Shown in pieces: positions 1-11,719 of a stretch of DNA of 64,000 nucleotides. This stretch comes from Glossina fuscipes (Eukaryota > Arthropoda > Insecta > Diptera > Glossinidae), in assembly GCF_014805625.2 (NCBI RefSeq), contig NW_023998646.1, positions 1,263,885 through 1,327,884 of the forward strand, given 5' to 3'. The notes below the pieces were generated by a model that did not search any database, had not been told where the DNA came from, and saw nothing but the letters and a program-made list of their open reading frames with translations. The number at the start of each line of letters is the position of its first letter. Within the stretch, counting starts at the first letter, position 1. A program made the position numbers and the translations under genes.

Positions 1-561
1 TTCTTTAAGCGAATTAATCGATTTTTCATAACAATCTACATGCAAAAATTTCCATTGCTTTAGCGTTATTTGAACCCTAACTGTTAATGTTAATTTTTGG
101 CAACAAGAGAATGTTTTACCGTACATATCCACCCAAACGAGGGGACGGTAATGTTTAAACATGTATATTCTTCGTAGAATACCTAAATGTTCCTTCTGGA
201 TGTTGCAAGCCTATTGACATTACGAGTACAGCCCTACTTCTCGATGGCAGCTAAAAAAACAATGTTTACGATTAAGTGGTACATAATTCACTGCACTTAC
301 GAACGATCCCAACATTTGTGTCATTCTCCACAAGCTACAAAATACTTCTAAAGTAGTTTAAATTATTATTGTCTACATTATTCAACTTGAAAAAGCATGT
401 AAGTATGATCCGTTTCATCGGATTTTCTTTTTTGATCCCCAGTTTCTTCTCACTTCTGATCAAATAAACGTATATTTAAGCCTTGTCATTATTTATTAAA
501 ATTAAATCAGCTTCATAGAGATTTTTTGTTTTTGCTTTTAAAAGTTTAGCTTTTGAAGAGT
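1..561. other. AT-rich DNA with no recognised feature
   Basis: No coding frame of convincing composition, no RNA gene and no repeat boundary was seen here. It is plain AT-rich flanking DNA next to the LINE tail that starts near 562. Confidence 0.5.
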
Positions 562-3293
562 TGTTTATTTATTTATTTATTCCACTTATACAAGAAACTC
601 AACTAAAACAAAATGGCAGTCGAGTTCAACTGACTCTTAAAGTAAATCGTAAATTAATTAATATTAAAACTTAATATTAAGACTTAGTATACGTACAATA
701 AAACAAATAAGAAAAAAAAGAAAAAAAGCATGTACACAACTAGCATAGAGCCACACCCACAATCGGTACAGGACCAAATGGCAAGTGAACCCCAAAGTCA
801 TCGCAAACATGCATAAGCTTTGCAACCGATAATACAATTAATTTTCGACTCATAATCACTTTTTAAGGTTGAAAGTTAGTTCAAGTAAGACATAAGTAAA
901 TCTCGCGTATTAAGCAATGTTGCTTTAATGGACTTTAAAGAGCCCATTAATGAGAATAAGTGATAGACGTCATTTAGGTTTTTGCAAACAACTCTGAGCG
1001 GGTTTAGCAGTTCGTAATTATATTTGCATGAGCTTTATCAGGATGAAGTGCCTAGAGAAGCGGTTAGAGACATTGAAGCCTATTTCGCGAAATAATACGG
1101 GCGAGTCAATTGTAGCATTTATTAATCCGGTCCCAACCCAAATTCCTAAGGGCAAGCAGCAAGAATTGCTTTTGAACAGATTCAATTGAATCTACGTAGC
1201 ACCAATATGAAGGAGACCACACAACCGAGGCATACTCAGGTATAGGTCTACCCGAACACAGGTAATGCCTTTTCGTAATATAAGGATCATTAAACTCTTT
1301 ATAAAACCAAGCACGGACCTAGGTTTGCTTAACGAGAGCTCAATATGCAAATTGAAGCGTAACATATAATCAAATAGAACGCCTAAATCTGTGAACGAAT
1401 CGACACTTCCAACTTGTGCGAATCAATGAAATACTGAGTAATGAAAGACTTCCTTCTTGAGAAAGAAAGCTTCTTACATTTATTTAGATTTAGTTTCAGA
1501 AGATTCAAAAAGCAACATGCAACCAAATTATTCAAATCACTTTGAAGATGATGTGATTGCGATTCTACGGAAAAGGAAGAAAACAGTTTCACATCATCAG
1601 CATATATTAGGATCTCGCTAAATTTAATCACGGAGGGCAAATCATTGATGTATAAATTAAATAAAATGGGTTCTAAGTGGCTACCTTGAGGTACGCCAGA
1701 CGTCACGGGGAATTCATCCGAGGTAATGAGGTTAAATAAAACCCTGAATGATCTACCATGCAGATAAGAGTTTAACCATTCCACTAAGAAGAAAGGTAAG
1801 CCAGAGCCTTGGAGTTTAAAGATAAGTAGTTTATGGTTAACAAAATCAAACGCTTTGCAAAAGTCAGTATATATGACATCAGTGCGAGAGCCACTAGAGA
1901 AAGCCTTGAAAACATGATAAGTAAACTCTAACAGATTTGTGACCGAAGATCTTCCCTTTCGAAAACCATGTTGGAGAAAAGAAATATACGATTTCAACTT
2001 GGCAATGCCTCTGTAGTTCTCTATAAGTTGCCTACTACCACTTTTGTGAATAGGAATAAGGAAACAAGTCTTCCAACACAAAGGGAAAACACCTGAATTC
2101 AAGGACTTGTTAAAAATCTTTGAGATAACATCAAATAGCTCGTCAGCACAAGATATAAGTACACATGAGGGGATTCCATCAGGTCCAGGTGAACAATTAT
2201 ATTTTAGAGAGCTCAAACCTACAACCACGTCATTTTCAGGAATTGAGATCAAATTAGAAATCGGATATGGATAGTTTGCTGATAAATCAAAATTCGTAGT
2301 TGAAAAGTTCTGTCGGAAGTATTCCGCAAAGAGATTTGAGCTTTCAAAATCATCCGAGGACTCGGAGCCATTAAAAGACACATGCGAGGGATTTATGGAG
2401 GTTTTTCTTTTGGAATTAACGAACTTAAAATAGTATTTAGGATTAACAAACACGGAGGATTTAACAAACTGAAGGTATCTGCAATAGTATTGGCGGTTAA
2501 GGGAATTAAATGTATGCCTTGCCACAGAGTAAGCGAAATAGTCGAAAGAAGAACCACTTTTCGAAAATTTTTTGAAAAGCTTGTTGTTCCTATTCTTGTA
2601 ATATTTAATTGTTTTATTAAACCACGAGGGACACTTGATTCGAGGACGAGACTGCTTGATCGGAACGGATGCAGAAATAGCTTGATTTAATATATTGTTG
2701 TAAGCTATCAATACTTCCCACTGAAAAATCAAGCACAATATGAGAAAGACGTGATTTTAGCATTGAAACATTGATTTTATGGAAATCATAAAATTTATAT
2801 GAAAAATTTGAATTTGGAACGTTATAGAAGTTCAACGAACTAACATGCTTGTAATGAAAGGAAATACCCAATGCTGGATGATGTGGATCCTCAGGTAAAC
2901 TAAACGAAAGACAACGATTAACGCAAATTTCAGGAAAAATGGCAAAGCAAAGATCAAGCAATCTACCATTGCAATTAGGGGTACCATTGTATTGAACTAA
3001 ATTATGATCAAAAAATTCATTAAAGAACACAACGGCTTTACCAGATGTTGAGGTAGGAATCAAACAGCCAGAACTATCACTGTAACACCAAGTGACTTGA
3101 GGCAAATTAAAGTCACCCAACGCAATGACTCTATCGGTAGGTGTAGATTGCTTGGCCACTACATAAATGAGGGCGGCCTGTATCTTATATACAGAGATAT
3201 CCGAATTTGGGGGAAGCAGGTCACATATAAGTGTTTATTAGGAAATTTCACTCGAATGGCAATAAATTCAAGGGTGCGAAGTTATATTTAAAT
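562..3293 (-). mobile_element. 5'-truncated non-LTR retrotransposon (CR1/Jockey-like LINE)
   Basis: Read on the minus strand, this holds the end of an AP-type endonuclease, a reverse transcriptase, a 3' UTR and a terminal run of AAAT units at about 561-580. That tail marks the 3' end of a target-primed insertion. Coding similarity reaches back to about 3290, inside the endonuclease, so the 5' end (ORF1 and the endonuclease N-terminus) is missing, as usual for incomplete reverse transcription. I saw no clear target-site duplication. The clade is judged from the RT motifs (YADDVKLF and GVPQGS-like blocks) and could equally be a close Jockey-superfamily relative. Confidence 0.85.
1383..3159 (-). 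pseudogene. LINE ORF2 remnant: endonuclease end plus reverse transcriptase
   Basis: Two overlapping minus-strand frames make up a broken ORF2. The first (3159-2617) has the endonuclease block GDFNLP and a downstream His-rich stretch (PEDPHHPAL) near the usual SDH position. The second (2738-1383, 451 codons) has the RT palm with the aspartate of TDFCKAFDFVNHK, the block SGVPQGS and the catalytic YADD. The change of frame between them is one lesion. A second is an in-frame loss inside RT near 1997: the ENYRGIAKL block runs straight into YISFLQHGFRKG without the roughly 40 residues normally between. The product would not be functional. Confidence 0.85.
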
Positions 3294-3675
3294 TTAACCA
3301 GCAAACCAAAAAATGTTAGCAGAGCTCTGTTAAGCCGTTAACAGAGCTTTGTTAAATCGAATCTCGGAGAGATTTAAAGCAAAACTTAATTAAAGTAACA
3401 CTTTTTCAAGTTTTTTTTTTTAGATATTATAAAAAAAAATGCGACTTTATCTTAATTAATTAAAAGTTGGTATAAAAAAGTCTTTTTACTATGTCAAATA
3501 CAAGGCTGAAAAAGTGAAAGTTTACTTAACCACTGTAACCAAACCAAGTGATGTGGCCAAAGGAAACTAATATCACGTAAATCCTTGATCAATGACCTTT
3601 CCAACTGTGTATCACATTCTTGGCAAAAAAATTTTTTTACATTTTGAAAATTTTTCAAGGGATATTAAGTTATTG

Positions 3676-3721
3676 AAGTTATTGATAAAGTGGTAGAGTG
3701 CGATAAATCGATAATGCTACA
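3676..3721 (-). repeat. 46-bp stub of the 3' LTR of gypsy remnant A
   Basis: Identical over 46 bases to the end of the 5' LTR at 6926-6971, then similarity stops abruptly on the low-coordinate side. On the minus strand it is directly preceded by the purine-rich AAGAGGAAAGG (about 3722-3732), which fits a polypurine tract. The 3' LTR was therefore cut after its first 46 bases. Confidence 0.85.
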
Positions 3722-4025
3722 CCTTTCCTCTTGGGAAGAATGCTCTTTAACAATAAATGATCATTCTTGGGTTTATTAATTATGGATGTTATTTCTTCTT
3801 CCTTCTGTTTTGTGTAGGGTTCTTATATATACTTATATATATATATATAATTTGTTTGTATTAGGTTCTTACAAGAAAAAATTTTTTCATTTTTTTATTT
3901 TTATTTATATTTTGTTTGTGTAGGCGCCATACACTTAGATGATTTATGAAGCTTCTTTATATAGTTTTAACCTGTTTTTGTGTATTATTTGATTTTTATT
4001 ATCTTTAATTTTAATATTGTTGTTG

Positions 4026-5340
4026 TTATTGTTGTAACTTATGCCCTACTTCAATTCTTAGTAATACTAGATTGCCTACTTCTAGTGGGAAATTGTTAGT
4101 TTTCCTGTCGTAAATTATTTTTTGTTTTTCTTTTTCCTTATTTAATAGTATCCTAGCGCGCGCGTATGCTATGCCTAATCTATATTTAGTCTCTTTAGCG
4201 CAATCGTCTATGTTGTATAGTGGCTCAATGTTTTTGTTGCGATTTGTTAATTGTGTTGGTGGCCTTGCAAACACTAATTCATACGGACAGTAATTGTGTG
4301 TTCTGGAAGGTGTTGTGTTGAAACAATATTGAAAGTATTTTACCCAAACATCCCAATCATTCAATTCAGGCGATATATATGAACTTACATAGATCGTTCT
4401 TTAGTGCATTTTTGTATTCGGTTCCTTGATCCGTTATGAGTGCTTTCATGGGTCCGTAATTTAGCATGAAACTTTCGAAGATTGCCTTTGCAACGGTTTT
4501 AGCACTTTTATCTGTGACCGGAATTGTTACTAAGTATTTGGTAAGGTCGCAGATTAGTGTTATCGCATATACGTTGCCTTTTTAGGTCTTTGATAATGGG
4601 TCGATGGTGTCAACTAAAACTGTGTCAAAAGCAGTTTGCTGGGGTTGGTGTTAGGGGGTTAAGGTTATAGGAGTTTTGGTATGTGTTGTGATTTTAGCTT
4701 TTTGGTACAGCGGACATCCTTTGACATGTTTAGCTATTGTTCTTGTCATTTGCGGTCAATAGTAGTATCTTCGTATTTTCGACAAGGTACGTGTAATTCT
4801 TGCGTGACCGCCTTCTATTGCGTCATTGTGATATTTTTCTAGAATGTTTTTGATTTCGGACTTATTATTTTTGTCTACGATTGTCCCAATTTGGAGTAGC
4901 GCTACTCTTACATTTTTAATATTTTATTGCCCATTGTTTTGAACTGATTTTACGATACGGATTCGAAAATCCTCTCGCTTGGTGACACTTTGAATTTTGA
5001 CATTTTTAATATACCGGCTTCTGTTTCAAGCCTTTGGAAAAACTGGCCTAAATCGAGTTTTCCATTGGTATACATGTCCTTTATTTCAAATTTGACAATT
5101 ATTTTCTTCCCATGTTTCAGACAACATTTGTCGCAGTCAAATTTTAATTGCACAAATTTCCTTACGTCATTATTGTTAATGACTTCATAGACTTTGGGCT
5201 CCGTATTCTTATGTTCGCTTACTTGTCGCTTTTCTGCCGCGTTCCAGATCTTGTTACTACCTTATATATTTTGTTGTTCATTTCCTTGAGGTCGTTAATT
5301 GTTATGCGGGATAGGGCGTCCGCTACGCGATTATCTTTCC
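4026..5340 (-). pseudogene. Gypsy pol remnant: RNase H tail and broken integrase
   Basis: Minus-strand fragments in pol order. Near 5340-5230 a frame reads the RNase H end DNRVADALSR. A zinc-binding integrase N-terminus is suggested near 4800-4680 (YYWPQM, then TIAKHVKGCP). The integrase core TDQGTEYKN lies near 4440-4400, and the C-terminal piece (4364-4026, 112 codons) carries YFQYCFNTTPSRTHNYCPYELVF. Frame changes and stops separate the pieces, so no functional enzyme is encoded. The block order and wording fit Ty3/gypsy, probably the 17.6/gypsy lineage. RT and protease are missing. Confidence 0.8.
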
Positions 5341-5404
5341 TTTCTAGCTTTTGTGTTTTGGAAATTCAAAACGCAATTATATTTTTTTTATGAAATCCAT
5401 TTTT

Positions 5405-6500
5405 TCAGGTATAGGTGAATAGATCCGAGTGATTTAGTAGTCTCTTTTCCGATGCCAAATAGATGGGTTGTGCATGCTGTGGCTGCTTGATTTCGTGGTC
5501 TGTACCTTCTTTCTGAAATTTCTTCTTGGAAATCCACTGTCTCAGCATCGTTCTCTGTTGGGAGAGGATGGGCTTGTTCATAATATATCGGCGTGAAGGA
5601 TGATTGCCTGTTGCCGGGTTCTGGGATATCGGTTTTTTGGGGGGAGGGGTCATATGGCTAGTGAACGTTTATTTGGAAAGATTGCTTTAGACGTTTAGTA
5701 TCTCATTGGCCTGCTTAGCCCCCATAATGTAATGAAAATTTTGTAAAAAAAAAAATAGTTTCTTTTCGTCGTTTCTCCCAATACACGTTTCGTCTTTTTT
5801 TTGTGTTGTAATATCTATATTAATGATGCTTCTATGTGCGAATTTTTATAATATATAATCCTATTCTCACTCTAAAATTTCTCTTAAATTAGACACCTTT
5901 ATTTAAAAATTTTTGTTTTAAAACACTCATTACACTTTTGCGGATGATAGATTAAGTTTAATGTATTTTAACATAATTTACATTAATAAATAATATGTTT
6001 TAAGTAATTATATTGTATTTGTATCTTCTGCTATATTCGTTATACTTGCGGTTGATTAGGCGGGATGTTCTCCATTTCTCTTGGTTACCTTCGGCAGCTC
6101 TGGCTATTTACGGTTCCTTCTGCGACACTGCATTTCTTGCAACTTGGGTCCAGGCAAAATTTTCACAATATTATTATTATTTTTTTATAACTGAACGAAG
6201 TCCGTTAAGCACGAAATTTCCTTTTTTTTAAATTTTAAATGTTTGTTTCACTTTTATCTTTAATTATACATGTTTATTTGTGCGAGTTCATGGGGCAGCT
6301 TTTATTAATTTTACATTTGTGTGCAGTTCTTTATTTCGATATTAATTGGACTGAAATAACAATGGTTCATCTATAAGTTCGTTACATTTGGGGAACGCAA
6401 GCATATACCCTTTTTTTTGCGAAATACCACTCAGGACTCGCCAGGAGTTAACGTATGTTGTCTTTATTTTATATGTTTTCTACACCGAGAAAAAAATCTA
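5405..6500 (-). other. Leader and possible gag remnant of gypsy remnant A
   Basis: Between the primer site and the RNase H relic lies an AT-rich leader and an 82-codon minus-strand frame (5653-5405) rich in Q, P, K and S. By position this could be the end of gag, but no nucleocapsid CCHC motif is visible. I treat it as decayed internal element sequence. Confidence 0.4.
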
Positions 6501-6530
6501 GGACGCCAGTGAAAAAAATTTTCCACCGAA

Positions 6531-6548
6531 GTCCTGTCACGCTCGCCA
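6531..6548 (-). other. Primer-binding site of gypsy remnant A
   Basis: On the minus strand, TGGCGAGCGTGACAGGAC begins right after the LTR terminus CTACA. Sites beginning TGG at this position pair with the CCA end of a tRNA primer. The tRNA identity was not established. Confidence 0.7.
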
Positions 6549-6971
6549 TGTAGTGAAAACACTTATTACTTATTTTGTTTATAGATTCTTTATTGATTAT
6601 ATAAGTATTTATTCTTAACTTTACTTTTTAGTTTTTCTTCTTAGTTTACTTCTGTCTTTACTTTGTACGTTACTTCTGAGTTTACTTCTTCTGACCTGAC
6701 TGAAGTGTGGTCAGTATAATAAATTATTACGCTATCTTAAGCAAAATAGTACAATTAAACTAGCTATTACTAAACCTACATGCAATATGTGTTATAGGTA
6801 AATTGGGTTATCTTAACTAGGTTATTGCTGGTGTTGCATTACGTTGAAATGTGCAGAATTGATCTTAACTAGGTTATTGCTAGTCTTGCATTGTGAGGAT
6901 ATATAATAAAATGTAAACTTAGCATAAGTTATTGATAAAGTGGTAGAGTGCGATAAATCGATAATGCTACA
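6549..6971 (-). repeat. 5' LTR of gypsy remnant A
   Basis: A 423-bp LTR on the minus strand, bounded by the inverted pair TGTAG/CTACA and abutting a primer-binding site. It contains an internal two-copy direct repeat of about 55 bp (roughly 6808-6895), sharing the block CTTAACTAGGTTATTGCT. The 46 bases at 6926-6971 recur exactly at 3676-3721, which defines the LTR edge at both ends. Confidence 0.85.
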
Positions 6972-7084
6972 GTAGGCACCCATTTCTCCCTATCAGTAGT
7001 TATAAGATTAGACCAGTCTCCATACGAGGCGAATTTTCGGCCAAGTGAGTTTGGTGACTGCTATTTTGCTAAAACGTTATACGA

Positions 7085-7205
7085 AATGGTAATTTATATG
7101 GGGTTGTAGGGGATACGTTCCTAGCTGACAAAAAAAAAAAGAAACCGTGAATACGGAATGGTAATTTATATGGTATTATGAGGGATACGTTCCTAGGTGA
7201 CAAAA
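7085..7205. repeat. Two-copy tandem duplication, about 60-bp unit
   Basis: Two adjacent imperfect copies (about 7082-7143 and 7144-7206) share GGTAATTTATATGG and GGGATACGTTCCTAG and end in an A-rich stretch. They lie just beyond the 3' end of the pogo-like transposase relic and may be part of its non-coding end. Confidence 0.65.
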
Positions 7206-7253
7206 TAAAAAAATCAATATAATTGAAGTTTTTGAACATTTTGATTAATTATC

Positions 7254-8181
7254 TTAAAACTTAGGCAATGGTTTGAAGAATTTTGTAAGTTTCTCTTGCT
7301 TGGGAGTTTTTAAAAGCTCCTTCAATTCAAACTGATACGCACCAGTCGCATTACCAATTTGCCTCTTAAAAATAAGACTTCGTTCCATAGTCGGATCAAT
7401 GTTCATAAAGAAATCGCCAAGCTCATTTGCCATTCCTAAAATTTCACTAAGACTTTTCAAATTATATGTCACCTTTCCAGTACTTGTTGAAGCCTCTTCT
7501 TCAATGGGCGGTTAATTAAACATTTACTCCAGTCAAATCTTCATTCTGCGATTCAAGCATTTCCTGAATGTCACTTGATTTTATCTGCTCGAACGCATCT
7601 CGTTCTATTCCATTCGCGATTTCGGCTATGTTTGGAGTCAAAGTTTGAGCTCGCACAGATTTTTCGTCATTTTCCGCAGTCAGAGTAGTCCACAGTTTTT
7701 TCCAGCAGGACTTCAATGTGTGTGGCTTCAGTTCTTCCAATGATTCTTTTATGTTTACGTTGCATTTTGCTATGTCAAATTTCTTCCAGCATTCCATAAC
7801 ATTCATATTAGGATTACATTCTATATTAACCAACATGATATTGGTTCGTCTAATGTAATAGAGCTGAAAAGGCCTGGATTATTCCTTGGCCCATAGTTTG
7901 AAGCAAAGCCGTCGTGTTGAGAGGTCAAAATGTCACTTTTATGTTTGGATGCATAGTTTCAAGTTCGCGAGAATGACCTGGCGCATTGTCCAAAACTAGA
8001 AGTGCTTTAAAGTCTAAATTTTGCTTTTTTAAATAATTTTCAACTTCAGAAACAAAACAATTCCAGAACCAGTCACAAAAAATTCGCGAATAAAGAAATT
8101 TATATCCGCGAATATGAGAATTGGGACGCATTTTTTTAATCCGCGAATGAAGGAAGCGCGAATAAAGAGCTTTTACTGTAT
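7254..8181 (-). pseudogene. pogo/Tigger-like DDE transposase remnant
   Basis: Minus-strand fragments resemble the C-terminal half of a pogo/Tigger transposase. The piece at 8131-7925 has a segment ending VENYLKKQNLDFKALLVLDNAPGH, where the Asp of DNAPGH is a catalytic-position residue of the DDE domain. Near 7900-7860 a shifted frame reads NTTALLQTMGQGII, the usual next block. Two further frames (7836-7516 and 7472-7254) look like the acidic C-terminal tail. Frame changes separate the pieces. The minus-strand 5' end at 8181 begins CAGTAAAAGCTC after a TA, which could be a terminal inverted repeat, but no partner was found near 7200. Confidence 0.75.
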
Positions 8182-8400
8182 TAGATTATATTGAAAAGTC
8201 TGGGCTGTTTTCCGTGGTTTCGACCTTCTTTTTGTAACTTGCTCTTTTCAAATAATTCCAAACTGTAATGTGGTTAACATTTAGCGGCTCCGTTACCGCT
8301 CCAGACAGTTTGCGTGCCTGTCATGCTTCATAAGTTGCAAAATTTGATCGACTTTCAGAGTCCCTGCGCTTCTTTGACATATCAATTTTCGGAACAGAAT
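8182..8400 (-). pseudogene. Possible helix-turn-helix fragment of a transposase
   Basis: A minus-strand frame reads ARKLSGAVTEPLNVNHITVWNYLKR, which has the look of a DNA-binding helix-turn-helix from a Tc1/mariner-type transposase. Stops interrupt it on both sides. It abuts the putative terminal repeat of the pogo-like relic, so the two may be nested. Evidence is weak. Confidence 0.35.
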
Positions 8401-11400
8401 TGACCACTCCTGGGTCCTTCGTTCGCTTTATATATATACCATTCTCATTAATTAACCTCCGTCACTACCCTGATCTATTGACGATTGCGTACGTGGGCGT
8501 TCTACTAAATTTGAGGAATTTAAGAATTTTGTGGCATATAATTCCCCGATTTTTTCATTTTGAACTTCTAATAAGACAACGCTTTAGGTATGCTCGTGTG
8601 TCAATTAAGAAGGCAAAAAAAAAGTGATGAAGAGGTGTTGAAGTTGATTGACTGTCAAACTGAAAACAGATGCTAATGCAAGCAGAGAGATCGTCTGCAA
8701 TGAATTAAGAAAAATATTAGAAAATCTTGGAAGAATCCATTAAGTGTGAATATATAAAAAGCTTTGTTCGGTACACTGCAAAAATAAAGCAAATTAAAGA
8801 TTTATGAAATGTTAAGAAAAAGTATAGAAGAGTCTCCATCATTGCTGGAAATATATTGTTTCATATTACTGAACGACTAAAAATTTATGAATTTTGTGCA
8901 TCCTCCATGCCATCATTTGCCTGGCCAACTGATATTCATCAATGAGTAGTTCGAGCATTATTTAAAGCAGGTAACTCAGTGCAGAGGATAGGATTTTAAT
9001 TTTTCAAATTTTCTTTTAAATTTAATAGTTATTGTTTTTACAGTACAATTTATGAAACAAGCTATAAACGACAGAAGCGCTTCCGACAGTGTATCACGCA
9101 CATCGTTACTATATTGTACAAAATGATTTTCTTTTTATCCTCTGTTTATTATCAAATTGCTTTTATTTAACATCAAAAAATGAATTAATTATTAATTAAA
9201 TTTATTTAATTTAGCTTACCCATTAAATTTTTTTAAACTAATTTTTTTTATTATAATAAATTCTCATTCCTTTTGTTAATTAAATTAATTAATATGATGT
9301 ATTTCGATTATATTTGACTCCTTTGATCTTGACTGGTGAGGTGAGATAACTCGCTTACACACACTTACACCTAAAAACCCAGTAACATTGTATAAATTCT
9401 GTAAATTCTATAGGGCAATTAATCCCACCATTTTTTGGCGAGCTAGCCTAATTTACTTTCCCGTGCCATTAAAATATGCTACAAATTCTCTTTGGCACCT
9501 ACCGCAAATGTGTATGAAAATAATTGACTCCTCATTAAATGTACACAAGATTTATATACATATCGTTAAATCTGCCACTGATGTCAATCACAAATAAAAA
9601 GTAAGAAATGCTTAAGAAAAATATTTAGTTTAATTAACATTTATAAACGTCCACAAACTGGAATGATAAAATGTTAAAGTGATTCCAGCTACAATTAAAG
9701 AAAAGAAAAAGGACGTTAACATATGAATACAATCATGCAAGAAAATATAAATCACAAATTCTTTAAGTCAACAAAACCTTAAACAAAATCTCCACTGTTA
9801 TCTAGTATCCCTGCAATTTAATGTCATTGGAAACTCTGTGAACTCTTATTAATATCATTTCTAAAATACACAATGACAACAATAATACCACAAAAGCATA
9901 AAAAACCTTAGTTTCAACGAAGTTTTTTTTTGTTTCTATGTTAACTGCCATAATTTAAAACATACGTTATAACATTTTACCATCAAAAATGTATATGAAG
10001 AACAACACCAAACAGTGAAACCAATTATTCGAATCCAGCAGCAAAGCCATGTGTAACCGAGGTCAATATTATAACGCCAACATTTTTTGATTGAAGGAAC
10101 TTCAACAACCCGTACACAACATTGGTGCCAACAGGTTATGTATTCGATTTTTGTTCTATTATGAGTATTATGAAGTATTTATTTTTTTATAACATAATTA
10201 TTTATATATGTATAACATAATTATTTCGATTATTAGTATTTAATATAGTATATAATATTTCGATTATTAGTGTATAACAGTGTAAGTGATATGAACACTT
10301 CTTTTGCTATTATAAAGGAAAAACAAGTAAAAAAGAAAATATCACTATATTTTAACGAATTTAAACGAATGAGTGCAATAATAAGATAAAAAGTGTAGTA
10401 AATTCTGTTTAATTATGAGAAGAAAGTAGGCTTTGAGGTGTTCTCGGATAAAAACTTCGGGTCTCTCCAATGCTAAATTCTTGGCGCCGAAAGAAAAGGT
10501 TAGAATTTCGCCCGTCTGATAAAACGGCAACCACGTGCAAATTCTGTGGTATAATCATTCTAGTCCGTGAACAATTTATAGAACACCTCCCAAATCTAAC
10601 GAACGAGCCAGCTACGACACGATTATCTCAAAGGAATCCGTTCCTTTTCAAGTGGCGACGAAGAGTCGCCCTAAACTTTGCGTAAACAACAGCTTTATAC
10701 CTCGGAGGACTAGCAGGAAAAATTTTATTTTGTTTCATATAAAAATAGCGCCCAACGTTAGACCCGAACCAACGTGGGGCATCTCTAGGAGGATGATAGG
10801 TAACTTGTGCCGCTGCAGATAAAATCTAAAATTTACTATTAATTATCTACAACATAAGTTTTGGCGCTTGTTTCCACTAACTTTTGTTGTCTTTTTTTCT
10901 TCTGAACTTTGGAAAGATTTTTCGTTGATCAGCTAAAGAAAATTCGTTGGCTCAAAAGCCACTGAAGTTTTAGACATTTCCGTGAAACTGCATATTATAT
11001 ATATGGTTGTATCCTGTAATATTTGTTAACAGATACAAACCTCTCACTCGTAAGAAAATCATTCACATTGGAAAGCGTTTGTTATGGTTTCAGGCTTTTT
11101 TTTGTTAAGGTGGAGGAAAGGAGATAAAATTCAACAATAGCAAAAGAAAAAGTATATAAAAAAATGGTAGAAACACACTTTTAAATAATCGTGTGACTTG
11201 CACTATTTATTTATAGGTGCTACGATCTTCTTATCTTCAACCTTCTTACATTTGATGTCACTGAATAAGTGCATTGAAAACTTAAATGACAAAATGTTAG
11301 AGAAGAAAAAGTATAATTGCGATAAAAAGTTTAAACGATCAAATGAATTTAGAAATAAAAAAAGGGGATTTGGAAGTGAAAATTATTAAAGAAAACAATA

Positions 11401-11719
11401 GAAACAAATTAATTTAATTAAGTAGAACGTAAATAGAGTATAAAGAAAACAAACTTTCTGGAATGATACATCAAACATGCTCATATTTGCAATATTACTA
11501 TAAATAATAGTTCGTAAGTTAATAATTGACATTTAGAAGAGAAAACTGTATGAAAATTTTGGTCACTTGTAATAAGCTACAAAATGGAAGTGTGTAAAAG
11601 AAAAACATTTGTTTGAGAATAATTGTTTCAATTACAATTTACACACTTAAAAATTGGTAAATTGGAATAAAAATTGGTGGAAGCACTTAAACATTTAGTC
11701 TAGTTTAGTTTAAACATTT
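8401..11719. other. AT-rich intergenic DNA, few recognisable features
   Basis: No convincing coding sequence. The only signal is near 10747, where a primer-site-like string (GCGCCCAACGTT) is followed 20 bases later by AACGTGGGGC. That suggests a decayed relative of the long-LTR element starting at 11720. The short open frames in this stretch have random composition. Confidence 0.45.

Larger units (their letters stand above)
3676..6971 (-). mobile_element. Ty3/gypsy LTR retrotransposon remnant A
   Basis: The boundaries are visible. The 5' LTR lies at 6549-6971 and starts and ends with TGTAG/CTACA. Just inside it (6531-6548) is a minus-strand primer-binding site beginning TGGCGAGCG. At the other end, 46 bases (3676-3721) identical to 6926-6971 are the surviving start of the 3' LTR, preceded on the minus strand by a purine-rich tract. 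Between them are pol pieces: an RNase H tail with ADALSR (about 5230-5340) and a broken integrase (about 4930-4026). Most of gag, protease and RT is deleted, and the rest of the 3' LTR is gone. Confidence 0.85.
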